A stretch of DNA of 64,000 bases from Vibrio pacinii DSM 19139. Lineage in GTDB: Bacteria; Pseudomonadota; Gammaproteobacteria; Enterobacterales; Vibrionaceae. The DNA is taken from the NCBI RefSeq assembly GCF_000711795.1, contig NZ_JONH01000002.1, forward strand, positions 397,371 through 461,370, written 5' to 3'. Numbering within the stretch: position 1 is the first letter of the stretch; each line of letters begins with the position of its first letter. Shown in pieces: positions 8,860 to 16,691 of the stretch. Below the pieces are notes generated by a model. The model searched no databases, was not told the DNA's origin, and saw only the letters and a program-made list of their open reading frames with translations. Position numbers and translations under genes: made by a program.

Positions 8860-10068
8860 ATGTCTCTTATAAAAAACCACTCCTTTCAGCTTGGCATTAT
8901 TGGCTCGGCGGCAGCGTTAATGGGTATTGGACAAAACGGTCTGTTAGTCTCGTTACCTTTTTTGGTCGAGCAATCAGCGTTTGATCTTCCGACTTGGTCT
9001 ATCCTCATCGCGTTAGGCAGTTTTATCTTCTTACCTTCGGCGCCATTTTGGGGCAGAGTGAGTGACCGACATGGTCCGAAACGTGTTGTCGTGCAGGCGC
9101 TGTGTGGTATGGCATTCAGTTTCGCATTGTTGGCGCTATTTGCGATGATGAGCCAAGGTGCTTCGGCATGGCTAGTCTGGTGTTTAGTTGGCCTAGTGGT
9201 CGCGCGTATCATTTATGGCGCAACGGTTTCGGGCATGGTGCCAGCCAGTCAACACTGGGCGATTTTACTCTGTGGTGAGCAACATCGCCTGCAAGCCATC
9301 ACTTGCGTTAGCATTGGATTAAGCACTGGGCGTTTGGTTGGTCCGGTTCTCGCCATTGTCGCGCTTAAAGTCTCGCCGTTCGCCCCTTTGGTGGTCATGA
9401 TTTTGCTACCCGTGATCGTTTTGTGCGCTGCGCTTTTCTTACCTTCCCCAACGCTGTTAAATCAACACTCTGGTGCGCCATCATCACTGCCCTGGTTACC
9501 AAGCAGAAAAATATGGCGTTTTTTATCGAGTGGGTTGTTGTTGTGTTGCGCAATCGCCTTGCTGCAATACAGCTTCTCACCTTTGATTGGGTCGTTGACC
9601 GCTTGGTCGACGAGTCAAATTAGTGATGCGATTGGTTTGTTACTCACTCTTAGCGCGGCTTGTACGTTCGCCACTCAAGTGGCCGTGATTAAGAAAAAGA
9701 AAATGAGTCCAGAGCAGATGTATCGTTTGGGATCTGCGCTATTTGTAAGCGGTTTAGCCCTGTTTCTTGTCCCTTACATTTGGCTATTTGCTGCGGCGAT
9801 GATATTGACCGCGTGTGGTGCGGCTTTGTTGGTCCCGGCGTATACGTCTGCCGCGACCGCCCAACATGCCAATGCGCCCGGAGCCGTTGCGGGCTATATC
9901 TCGATGTCGCATACGCTAGGTTACGGATTTGCCTCACTGTTGGCTTTTACGGCGACACTTTCACCGAATTATCCAATTTATTTGTGTGTGTTATTTGCTG
10001 CGATGATCAGTTGGAGTGCCTTTTCATCTCCCGGTAAAACCACAACCAATATTCAAGTCACGCGTTAA
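8860..10068 (+). CDS. MFS transporter, candidate siderophore exporter
   Basis: A 402-residue, 12-helix major facilitator with the loop 2-3 signature GRVSDRHGPKR. The start is placed at the ATG at 8860; a longer frame from 8773 would begin inside the Fur box and adds a weakly hydrophobic leader, so it is not favoured. It is divergent from the ferric-siderophore importer and converges with the reductase gene, overlapping it by 4 bases. By analogy with MFS genes such as shiF next to iucABCD elsewhere it may export aerobactin, but the sequence alone does not prove the substrate. Confidence 0.75.
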   Translation: MSLIKNHSFQLGIIGSAAALMGIGQNGLLVSLPFLVEQSAFDLPTWSILIALGSFIFLPSAPFWGRVSDRHGPKRVVVQALCGMAFSFALLALFAMMSQGASAWLVWCLVGLVVARIIYGATVSGMVPASQHWAILLCGEQHRLQAITCVSIGLSTGRLVGPVLAIVALKVSPFAPLVVMILLPVIVLCAALFLPSPTLLNQHSGAPSSLPWLPSRKIWRFLSSGLLLCCAIALLQYSFSPLIGSLTAWSTSQISDAIGLLLTLSAACTFATQVAVIKKKKMSPEQMYRLGSALFVSGLALFLVPYIWLFAAAMILTACGAALLVPAYTSAATAQHANAPGAVAGYISMSHTLGYGFASLLAFTATLSPNYPIYLCVLFAAMISWSAFSSPGKTTTNIQVTR

Positions 10069-10790
10069 ACTTTATTTTCCGGATGCCTTGGGCAGTTGCG
10101 ACACAGCGCCCGACCTTGGCATTTGTATACTAAACAACAGCTGGTTCTCACTAAGGTTAGGCTGTGGTTGTCTGCATTGTAGCTCAACGAGTTAATCAGT
10201 TTGGCTGGCAGACCGCATGCGTCAAGCCACCGCTGGCCTTGTTCAACAAGATATTGTTCAGAAAGGTGAGGATAGTAGTGGCTTAGTTTAACTAAGCAGC
10301 CAAGAATGCCGTCGGCAAACAGGTGGTTGGTAAAGCCGGGACGAATTCGAGTCCACTGACTCATTTCATCACGGAAATAGTCAAATAGCTCAACCAATTG
10401 CTTGCCAGCTTGTGTGATCAGCGTTTGCTCAGGGCCTTGTAGACGCGCTAGTGAAGTAAAATGAAACCCGCTCACAAAGTCCGTTTTTATGTTTTGCGTC
10501 ATGCTTGATAGCGGCGGTAATCCTCGACAGGAGTATATGGCGACAAACGCCACATAGATCGGCTGCCAACACAATAAGGTCCAAGTGCGGGTTAACCAAT
10601 AGGCTGATCCCGCTTCAGGATGGGCCGATTGCAAATTGTTATATAAGGTTTGAATACACGCTGAGCTCGGTTGGCCGAGGCCAATCAACGACGCTGTTTG
10701 CAACTCGTTTGGCTCGATTTGACCCTCTAGATAAGGAGTCACCCGTCGTGAATGTTCAAATAGCGTTTCAAAAAATGCGTGCTCTGTCAT
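10065..10790 (-). CDS. FhuF-like siderophore ferric-iron reductase
   Basis: A 241-residue protein ending in a CC-x10-C-x2-C motif (from CCLVYK to CRNC), the [2Fe-2S] ligand pattern of FhuF-family ferric siderophore reductases. The rest resembles the family found in Vibrio and Aeromonas siderophore loci. It should release iron from imported hydroxamate siderophore in the cytoplasm by reduction. A Fur-box-like sequence 64-78 bases upstream supports iron regulation. The gene ends convergently with the MFS gene, sharing 4 bases. Confidence 0.85.
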   Translation of the reverse strand: MTEHAFFETLFEHSRRVTPYLEGQIEPNELQTASLIGLGQPSSACIQTLYNNLQSAHPEAGSAYWLTRTWTLLCWQPIYVAFVAIYSCRGLPPLSSMTQNIKTDFVSGFHFTSLARLQGPEQTLITQAGKQLVELFDYFRDEMSQWTRIRPGFTNHLFADGILGCLVKLSHYYPHLSEQYLVEQGQRWLDACGLPAKLINSLSYNADNHSLTLVRTSCCLVYKCQGRALCRNCPRHPENKV

Positions 10791-10853
10791 GGCGAGAAGC
10801 TCTTAACATCTATTCGTGCCAGCAGCTTAATAAAATATCAGTATTGTTGCAAT

Positions 10854-10868
10854 TGGTTATCATTACCA
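10854..10868. promoter_or_regulatory. Fur-box-like site upstream of the reductase
   Basis: TGGTTATCATTACCA matches 11 of 14 defined positions of the 7-1-7 Fur consensus and is itself nearly palindromic. It sits 64 bases before the start of the FhuF-like gene. Confidence 0.55.
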
Positions 10869-10883
10869 TTTTGACGGGGTAAT

Positions 10884-10910
10884 AAAAAAGCGACCCCAAA
10901 TAGGTCGCTT
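10884..10910 (-). terminator. Rho-independent terminator of the DUF368 gene
   Basis: On the minus strand an 8-bp stem (AAGCGACC / GGTCGCTT, 7-base loop) is followed by a run of six T, 19 bases after the stop codon of the DUF368 gene. Confidence 0.85.
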
Positions 10911-10928
10911 GATCAAACTAACCAGTGA

Positions 10929-11849
10929 TTAGACCTCGTGACGCTCAGCATACTTTTCGAGCCCAAGAACTAAGCCTATCGCACACAACATACACACAAT
11001 CGCTAAACCTAATTGTGAAGGCTGAGAGGTGATAGTTTCGAAATCAAATGGGGTTAAATTGTGTTCCACTAGAGGCACTTGTTCCCCTTTCGAGTTGATA
11101 CGCCAACTGATGGTTTCTTTCCACGGCCAAATTTTCGGTAATGTGCCTAACATCAAGCCAGTTAGAAATACTAATGTCAGATCGCGAAAGCGTTTCAGTA
11201 ACCAAGAGAGTACATGAGAAAAGCTCAGCAGGCCGATCACACAACCGCAGAGAAACAGTGCCAAAATGCTTATATCAAGCGACTTCACTGCGCCGAGCAC
11301 AGGCGTATACATGCCGATTAGCAGTAAGATAAAACTGCCCGAGATACCGGGTAAAATCATGGCGCAAATAGCAATGCCTCCGGCTAATAGAACATTGAGA
11401 CTGGTTGGTTCAAGTTGGAGCGGATTGAGAATCGTAATGCTATAAGCGAACGCGATACCCAGCAGCAGCATCACCGCGCGGTTAAAGCTTCTTTGTTCAA
11501 TCTGCTTGAGCATGTGAAACACAGAGACAAGGATCAAACCAAAAAAGAATGACCACAACGGGATAGGGTGGGTCACGAGTAACCAAGAAATCAGCTTGGC
11601 CAGTGTCGCAATGCTGGTAAACACCCCACCAAAGAGCGCCAGTAAGAATCTACCGTTGATGTGATTGAATGCGGCTTTAAATCCTTCGCGCTTCCAGATG
11701 CCAATGACATTGGGGTTAATGCGACGAATACTTTCCAGCAAAGTATCATAAATACCGGTAATAAAGGCGATAGTACCGCCAGAAACACCAGGGACGACAT
11801 CCGCCGCTCCCATGGCCATACCTTTAAGAAACGTAGAAAAATAGTTCAT
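10929..11849 (-). CDS. popT: DUF368 undecaprenyl-phosphate translocase (PopT family)
   Basis: A 306-residue polytopic membrane protein with the two DUF368 signatures, PGVSGGTIAFITGIYD near residue 20 and PGISGSFILLLIGMY in the second half, suggesting an internal repeat. DUF368 proteins, including the V. cholerae VCA0040 product, have been reported to recycle undecaprenyl phosphate across the inner membrane. Family assignment is secure; the translocase role is carried over from that work. It is divergent from the Qrr RNA and has its own terminator. Confidence 0.87.
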   Translation of the reverse strand: MNYFSTFLKGMAMGAADVVPGVSGGTIAFITGIYDTLLESIRRINPNVIGIWKREGFKAAFNHINGRFLLALFGGVFTSIATLAKLISWLLVTHPIPLWSFFFGLILVSVFHMLKQIEQRSFNRAVMLLLGIAFAYSITILNPLQLEPTSLNVLLAGGIAICAMILPGISGSFILLLIGMYTPVLGAVKSLDISILALFLCGCVIGLLSFSHVLSWLLKRFRDLTLVFLTGLMLGTLPKIWPWKETISWRINSKGEQVPLVEHNLTPFDFETITSQPSQLGLAIVCMLCAIGLVLGLEKYAERHEV

Positions 11850-11970
11850 GATGACTGAGTCGTTAAAATAAGTGGGTTGAGTATATCGACTCTGAGTTTG
11901 AAAATGTATGAAAAATCAACGTTGATAAAACTGTTTATAAGAGTCTGGTTTAATATAATTTTGCGAAAAT

Positions 11971-11983
11971 TTGCAAAATGCAA
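11971..11983. promoter_or_regulatory. LuxO binding site upstream of Qrr
   Basis: TTGCAAAATGCAA is a perfect match to the LuxO operator TTGCAWWWTGCAA. A second, partial copy (TTGCATTTTGATA) follows at 11992-12004. Both lie 55-90 bases upstream of a sigma-54 promoter, the expected distance for an enhancer-binding activator. Confidence 0.85.
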
Positions 11984-12059
11984 TTTTCATATTGCATTTT
12001 GATACGGTTTTTTGACCTAATAATGCGGCACAAGACTAAGAAACCCTACTTTTTATAGT

Positions 12060-12075
12060 TGGCACGCAACCTGCA
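12060..12075 (+). promoter_or_regulatory. Sigma-54 promoter of Qrr
   Basis: TGGCACG-N5-TGCA gives the -24 GG (12061-12062) and -12 GC (12073-12074) elements separated by exactly 10 bases. Transcription would begin near 12086, at the first base of the Qrr stem. Confidence 0.88.
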
Positions 12076-12085
12076 TTAATTAGTT

Positions 12086-12193
12086 CGACCCTTCTTAAGC
12101 CGAGGGTCACCTAGCCAACTGACGTTGTTAGTGAATGTTATTTGTTCACACTATATATAAGCCAATCGCAATTTTGCGGCTGGCTATTTTTTT
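12086..12193 (+). ncRNA. qrr: Qrr quorum-regulatory small RNA
   Basis: This ~108-base segment has the full Qrr layout: stem-loop 1 (GACCCT ... AGGGTC, 12087-12108), the conserved single-stranded pairing region containing AGCCAACTGACGTTGTTAG (12113-12131), a GTGAA/TTCAC stem-loop (12131-12148) and a terminator hairpin (12159-12185) followed by seven T. Qrr RNAs act with Hfq at low cell density to repress luxR/hapR-type mRNAs and to activate aphA. The upstream LuxO site and sigma-54 promoter agree with LuxO-P control. Which numbered Qrr this is cannot be decided from the window. Confidence 0.93.
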
Positions 12194-12502
12194 GTCTCTA
12201 CAATGTAACGTCGTTGTAGCCTGAGTGTGTGAAAAACGCTAACGACACCTCTATTTCTCGACAATTTCGCGACTTTTTAATTCTATACTCGACATTTTGT
12301 CGTATTTTTATTAATAATGTCCGCTTTATTCTTCGCATCCTGCCTGATTGAGGGCGCGGAGCACCTGTTGAAACGAACATCTCAAGGTTGTTTGTATAAG
12401 GACACATTTCAATAGAAAAACCAGTTTATGAGCAATGCTCAGTGGAGCTTTTGAGCTCTCAACTCATTAAGGACGATGAGTGCGTAACTAATAAGAGGTT
12501 AT
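12194..12502 (+). other. Leader region between Qrr and gltS
   Basis: About 310 bases without a supported gene. It should hold the gltS promoter and 5' UTR; a ribosome-binding AAGAGG lies 6 bases before the gltS start. No riboswitch, operator or convincing hairpin family was recognised. Confidence 0.5.
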
Positions 12503-13729
12503 ATGAATCAGATAATTTCAGTGGGACCGCTAGAATCGTTCTTAATTGCTATCAGCGTGTTGTTCTTAGGTCACTTCGTTAACTCAAAACTCCCGATTCT
12601 TAAAAAGTTCAATATTCCTGAACCGATCGTCGGCGGCCTTATTGTCGCGTTTATTATCACTCTTGTGCACTTCAATGGCATCGATCTCGAGTTTTCATTA
12701 CCACTGCAAAAAATCTTTATGTTGATGTTTTTTGCTACGGTCGGTTTGGCAGCCAACTATACCCAGTTGGTGAAGGGTGGCGCCAAGGTTTTTATCTTCT
12801 TAGCGATTGCTTCCTTCTATATCATTATTCAAAACGGAGTCGGGGTGACGCTTGCCACTGCTCTCGGGCTCGATCCTCTGATGGGATTGATTGCGGGATC
12901 GATTACGCTGTCAGGTGGCCATGGTACAGGCGCGGCTTGGGCACAAACGTTTAATGAGAGTTTTGGCTTATCGAATACGCTCGAAATTGCGATGGCATCG
13001 GCCACCTTTGGCTTGATCATTGGTGGTATCATCGGTAGCCCTGTCGCGCAAAAATTGATCAACAATAATGGTTTCGAGTCTGAATACGGCACCGGGGTTA
13101 ATACTCACCAACGTTTTCCTGAGCTTGTCACATATAACGAGTATGAGGAAGATAAGGTCACCGCGAAAAAGGTGATCGAAATACTGTTCATTCTTCTACT
13201 CTGTGTTACCGGCGCTAAGTATCTTGAAATGTGGGTGAATGGCTTCGAGATCAGCTGGTTAATGATCCCAGATTTTGTTTATGCGCTGTTTATCGGTGTG
13301 TTTATCACCAATATTCTTGAAGTGACCAAGGTGCACAAAGTGGACGCTGAGACGGTTGATATTCTTGGTACTGTATCTCTTGCGTTATTTCTTGCGATGG
13401 CGCTGATGAGTTTGAAACTATGGAATATCTTCGATTTGGCGATTCCGTTCTTGGTCATTCTAGCCGTGCAATCAGTGGTGTTAGGCATATTTGCTTATTT
13501 CGTGACTTTTAAAGTGATGGGAGCAAATTATGATGCAGCGGTTATTGCCGGGGGCCATTGTGGTTTCGGTTTAGGAGCCACACCCACAGCGGTGATGAAT
13601 ATGGGCTCATTGGTCAATAAATTTGGCCCTTCTCCACAAGCCTTTATGGTGGTGCCGATTGTGGGGGCGTTCTTCATTGATATCGTTAACCTGATTATTC
13701 TTCAGGGGTATATCTCGTTTATCGGTTAA
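12503..13729 (+). CDS. gltS: Sodium/glutamate symporter
   Basis: A 408-residue membrane protein of the ESS (GltS) family. It shows the two re-entrant-loop motifs of the inverted repeat, SGGHGTGAAWAQTF near residue 138 and AGGHCGFGLGATPTAVMNM near residue 350, and about ten hydrophobic helices. GltS imports glutamate with sodium ions across the inner membrane. It lies downstream of the Qrr gene on the same strand, but the Qrr terminator separates them. It ends at a bidirectional terminator shared with plzD. Confidence 0.94.
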   Translation: MNQIISVGPLESFLIAISVLFLGHFVNSKLPILKKFNIPEPIVGGLIVAFIITLVHFNGIDLEFSLPLQKIFMLMFFATVGLAANYTQLVKGGAKVFIFLAIASFYIIIQNGVGVTLATALGLDPLMGLIAGSITLSGGHGTGAAWAQTFNESFGLSNTLEIAMASATFGLIIGGIIGSPVAQKLINNNGFESEYGTGVNTHQRFPELVTYNEYEEDKVTAKKVIEILFILLLCVTGAKYLEMWVNGFEISWLMIPDFVYALFIGVFITNILEVTKVHKVDAETVDILGTVSLALFLAMALMSLKLWNIFDLAIPFLVILAVQSVVLGIFAYFVTFKVMGANYDAAVIAGGHCGFGLGATPTAVMNMGSLVNKFGPSPQAFMVVPIVGAFFIDIVNLIILQGYISFIG

Positions 13730-13737
13730 CTCAAGCA

Positions 13738-13767
13738 AAACGCCCTACATTAGAGGGCGTTTGTTTT
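13738..13767. terminator. Bidirectional terminator gltS / plzD
   Basis: A 9-bp stem (AAACGCCCT / AGGGCGTTT) lies between the converging gltS and plzD genes, with TTTGTTTT after it on the plus strand and a short T-run on the minus strand. Confidence 0.85.
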
Positions 13768-13793
13768 ATCGATTCGATTATTTGCCAGTGAGG

Positions 13794-14519
13794 CTACCTG
13801 AGGGTAAGTTTGGTGCCGTTAAATTTAAGATGTCCTAACAAGACTTTGGCGTTGTTTTTGCCTAGATCGGTAAATGCGACGCCGTAGCGGGCATAATGCA
13901 TCGAACGTTGTAAGTTACATACTTTGCCAAATAAAGGTTCGAACTGTGTGCCTTTTAATGTATTTAGCTGAACTTGCAACGCTATCTCCTCACCCACTTG
14001 GAACGGTCGGCTAAGTGGCGCTGTGATGAAACGACAGCCTCCTTTTGAGAGATCACGAATCTCACATTCAAGTCGATGACTCTCTGCTGTTACTTTTGCC
14101 GATAAGTTAATATCAAACCGAGGCTCTTTACGCAGTTGGGTGACTTGCATCGTCTGGGGAACCGACAGTGCGACCATCGCAATCGGAGCCCTTAGAACGT
14201 GTTGTAATTGGCTGCGAAAGTGGATCACAGCGCCTTCACCGCGAGGAGAAATGGCTCGTATAGTTGCCCAAAAACCTTCTTGGAAAAAGAACTCAAGATC
14301 GTCTTCGGAAATTTTTGGTAACTCGGCTAAAACAACATTTTGCGAGTGAGTGCCAATAAATGAGGTTTTGCAGCGGAATGTCGTGCCAACAGGCGTCGAA
14401 ATACCAATCGTGAGCTCTCCACCATGCTCAACCATTGCCAGTGCATCTGTGCTGTTGAGAACCGAGACACTGCGTTCACTTTGCTGTTGATCGTTTTTTG
14501 CTACCGCTCGGGTATTCAT
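13794..14519 (-). CDS. plzD: PilZ-domain c-di-GMP receptor (PlzD-type)
   Basis: A 241-residue protein with an N-terminal YcgR-like domain (about 25-125) and a C-terminal PilZ domain. The c-di-GMP binding residues are present: RxxxR at 130-134 (RKEPR) and D/NxSxxG at 156-161 (DLSKGG). Architecture and neighbourhood match V. cholerae PlzD (VCA0042), whose structure defined the c-di-GMP-induced domain rearrangement in this family and which affects motility and biofilm. Single gene, convergent with gltS. Confidence 0.9.
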   Translation of the reverse strand: MNTRAVAKNDQQQSERSVSVLNSTDALAMVEHGGELTIGISTPVGTTFRCKTSFIGTHSQNVVLAELPKISEDDLEFFFQEGFWATIRAISPRGEGAVIHFRSQLQHVLRAPIAMVALSVPQTMQVTQLRKEPRFDINLSAKVTAESHRLECEIRDLSKGGCRFITAPLSRPFQVGEEIALQVQLNTLKGTQFEPLFGKVCNLQRSMHYARYGVAFTDLGKNNAKVLLGHLKFNGTKLTLR

Positions 14520-14692
14520 CTAGCCTCCGTTGCTCCCATCATGTTATTGTTTTGTCGATGGGTAAATAAGTGTGTCCGCATGGGATTATAAAAAACACCT
14601 CGGAGCTCTCCAATTTTATGTTTGGATTCGTTATTGTTCAAACATCAATTTACCTAATAAGTTTGACCTATCTATCATTTCTGGGAGTCAAT

Positions 14693-14971
14693 ATGTCTCA
14701 TATGGTAATTCTTGACCAAGAAAATCATCAATTTCGTGTTCACTTACAAGATGAGCATTATGCGACTGTGACTTTTGTCGAGAAAGACAACGTCTATATA
14801 ATTACCGCCACTAAGGTCCCAGAAGCACTCCAAGGCCGTGGGTTTGGCAAGGTGATGATGGAAGCAATTTTGCCTGAAATCGAGCAACTTGGTATGAAAG
14901 TACAGCCTATTTGCAGTTATGTGGTGCACTATATGTCTCGTAACCCGCAGTGGTCACATCTACAAGTGTAA
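14693..14971 (+). CDS. Small GNAT-like acyltransferase (Acetyltransf_CG type)
   Basis: A 92-residue single-domain protein of the short GNAT family typified by YjdJ-like proteins. The acyl-CoA loop VPEALQGRGFGKVMMEA and the following VQPICSYVVHYMSRNPQ segment match that family. The start at 14693 is preceded by GGGAGTC; an in-frame upstream extension is hydrophobic but lacks any ribosome-binding site. The stop is directly followed by the ATG of the next gene (TAAATG), so the two are probably co-translated. Substrate unknown. Confidence 0.8.
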   Translation: MSHMVILDQENHQFRVHLQDEHYATVTFVEKDNVYIITATKVPEALQGRGFGKVMMEAILPEIEQLGMKVQPICSYVVHYMSRNPQWSHLQV

Positions 14972-15940
14972 ATGACATTGAAGCGATATCAGCCCATTAT
15001 TGAAGCACTCGGATTTACCACGCTTCACTCTAGTCAGCGGTTACAGGTATTGTGGGGCGGCTACGGTGAGCTAGTTCGGCTTTATGTCGACAGCACCAGT
15101 ATTGTAGTAAAACATGTCCAGCTGCCCCAGCAACATACTCACCCTCGAGGTTGGAATACTCAACGTTCTCACCAACGTAAACTGAAATCCTATCAAGTAG
15201 AGCTGAGCTGGTATAACCATCAGGCCGAGCACACAAACGCGCGAGTGCCGAAAAAACTGCTCGTTCAGACGGATGGGCAAGATTATCTACTCGTGATGGA
15301 AGACCTAAAGTCGGTGGGTTATAGCGAGGTGGTGAGCACTGCCAAACGACAACACATTACCGCTTGTTTGCGTTGGCTCGCTCAATTTCATGCACAATAC
15401 ATTGGTGATCAAGGTAAAGATTTATGGCCTGTAGGGTGTTATTGGCACCTTGCGACCCGGCCAGATGAATTTGATGCCCTGCAAGATATGCAGTTAAAGC
15501 AGCACGCACACACGATCGATCGTGTATTAACGCAAGCGCCATACCCAACCTTAGTTCATGGTGATGCTAAGCTGGCGAATTTCTGTTTTACGCCAGATGG
15601 AAACCAAGCGGCGGCGGTCGATTTTCAATATGTCGGGCGCGGATGTGCGATGAAAGATGTTGCGCTGTTTATCAGTAGTGCCGTTGATCCTGAGCTGTGC
15701 GCACAGATGGAAAGTGAGTTGCTCGACGAATATTTTGTGCATTTGCAACTTGCGCTCAGTGACACTCAGCCTCAACTCTGTGCACAAAGGGTTGAGCAGG
15801 CTTGGCGGCCATTATTTGCTATCGCTTGGGCCGATTTTCAACGCTTCGTTAAAGGGTGGAGTCCGGACCATTGGAAGATCAATGCTTACACCGAAGCACT
15901 CACTGCTCAAGCGCTAGAAACACTTAAGGCGTACCGCTAA
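14972..15940 (+). CDS. Ecdysteroid/choline-kinase-like phosphotransferase
   Basis: A 322-residue protein of the APH/choline kinase-like fold. The Brenner motif HGDAKLANF (around 195-203) and the metal-binding VDFQYVGRG (about 215-223) are intact, and LLVMEDL marks the hinge. It should phosphorylate a small hydroxylated compound, but the substrate cannot be read from the sequence. It starts at the base after the stop of the small acyltransferase gene, an arrangement that suggests a two-gene operon. A 10-bp hairpin overlaps the stop codon. Confidence 0.8.
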   Translation: MTLKRYQPIIEALGFTTLHSSQRLQVLWGGYGELVRLYVDSTSIVVKHVQLPQQHTHPRGWNTQRSHQRKLKSYQVELSWYNHQAEHTNARVPKKLLVQTDGQDYLLVMEDLKSVGYSEVVSTAKRQHITACLRWLAQFHAQYIGDQGKDLWPVGCYWHLATRPDEFDALQDMQLKQHAHTIDRVLTQAPYPTLVHGDAKLANFCFTPDGNQAAAVDFQYVGRGCAMKDVALFISSAVDPELCAQMESELLDEYFVHLQLALSDTQPQLCAQRVEQAWRPLFAIAWADFQRFVKGWSPDHWKINAYTEALTAQALETLKAYR

Positions 15941-15950
15941 GTACGCCTTA
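15925..15950 (+). terminator. Hairpin overlapping the phosphotransferase stop
   Basis: TAAGGCGTAC / GTACGCCTTA forms a perfect 10-bp stem with a 6-base loop containing the stop codon. It lacks a U-run, so termination is uncertain. Confidence 0.45.
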
Positions 15951-15976
15951 TCGTAACGAAATAGGTTGACTAAGCA

Positions 15977-16468
15977 CTAGGCCTGAATCCTCGCCATGTA
16001 ATAGGTGTTAATCAATTGACCATCACGAAATGATCCCCACTTGGCTTCGCCTTCGATTTCAAAACCAAACTTTTTGTAGCAGGCTATCGCTTTTTCGTTG
16101 TCGCTGTTCACTTCGATTTGGACTCGTTTAATTTGCAGCCAGTTATCGGCCAAATCGAGCACGGTCTCAATCAGTTTACTGGCCACTCCTCGACCATGAA
16201 AGTCATCATGGACTCCCAAACCAAAGCTACCACAATGGGCGGTGCGAGGTCGTTGAGAATGTTCAAAGCCAATATTTCCCACTACTCGTCCATCTATCTC
16301 TGCAACATAGCTATAAACGCCTTGAGGCATGCTTTCCAGTCGTTTCGTCCACATGGCTACTGAAGGCTTCGGCAGTTGCAGAGTTTCTCGTTGTGCTTGC
16401 GGTTGTGAGTAGATATCACACAATGCTGCAGCATCACTAACTTGAGTCGGACGGACTATTATTTCCAT
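15977..16468 (-). CDS. yhhY: GNAT acetyltransferase, YhhY-like
   Basis: A 163-residue GNAT protein. The acetyl-CoA binding loop HGRGVASKLIE, the DNWLQIKRVQIEVNSDN strand-loop and the CYKKFGFEIEG motif match E. coli YhhY, an amino-acid-modifying acetyltransferase, along the whole length. Single minus-strand gene between the phosphotransferase and a divergent MFS gene. The orthology is judged from remembered sequence, so the name is moderate confidence. Confidence 0.75.
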   Translation of the reverse strand: MEIIVRPTQVSDAAALCDIYSQPQAQRETLQLPKPSVAMWTKRLESMPQGVYSYVAEIDGRVVGNIGFEHSQRPRTAHCGSFGLGVHDDFHGRGVASKLIETVLDLADNWLQIKRVQIEVNSDNEKAIACYKKFGFEIEGEAKWGSFRDGQLINTYYMARIQA

Positions 16469-16691
16469 ATTATTGCCTTAACTTAACGACTGATTGAACA
16501 TTGATACACCATAACGACATTCGATTTTTTGTTAAAGCACTGTTTTAGATAATTATTATGTGATGAATATTAGGCAGGCGATCATTGCCTATCCATCAAT
16601 AGCTCATGAGTAAATAGCGCATCGGTAAAATGATTTGTGTGTTACGTCGCGGCGATTTACTCTAGTTATCTCACCAGATAAGGACATCGGT

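Noticed and set aside
12198..12407. 69-codon minus-strand frame downstream of Qrr
   Set aside because: No ribosome-binding site, basic low-complexity product and no family resemblance; the region is more likely the gltS leader.
16547..16561. AGATAATTATTATGT, a partial Fur-box match
   Set aside because: Matches only 11 of 14 positions in AT-rich sequence and neither flanking gene is an obvious iron gene.
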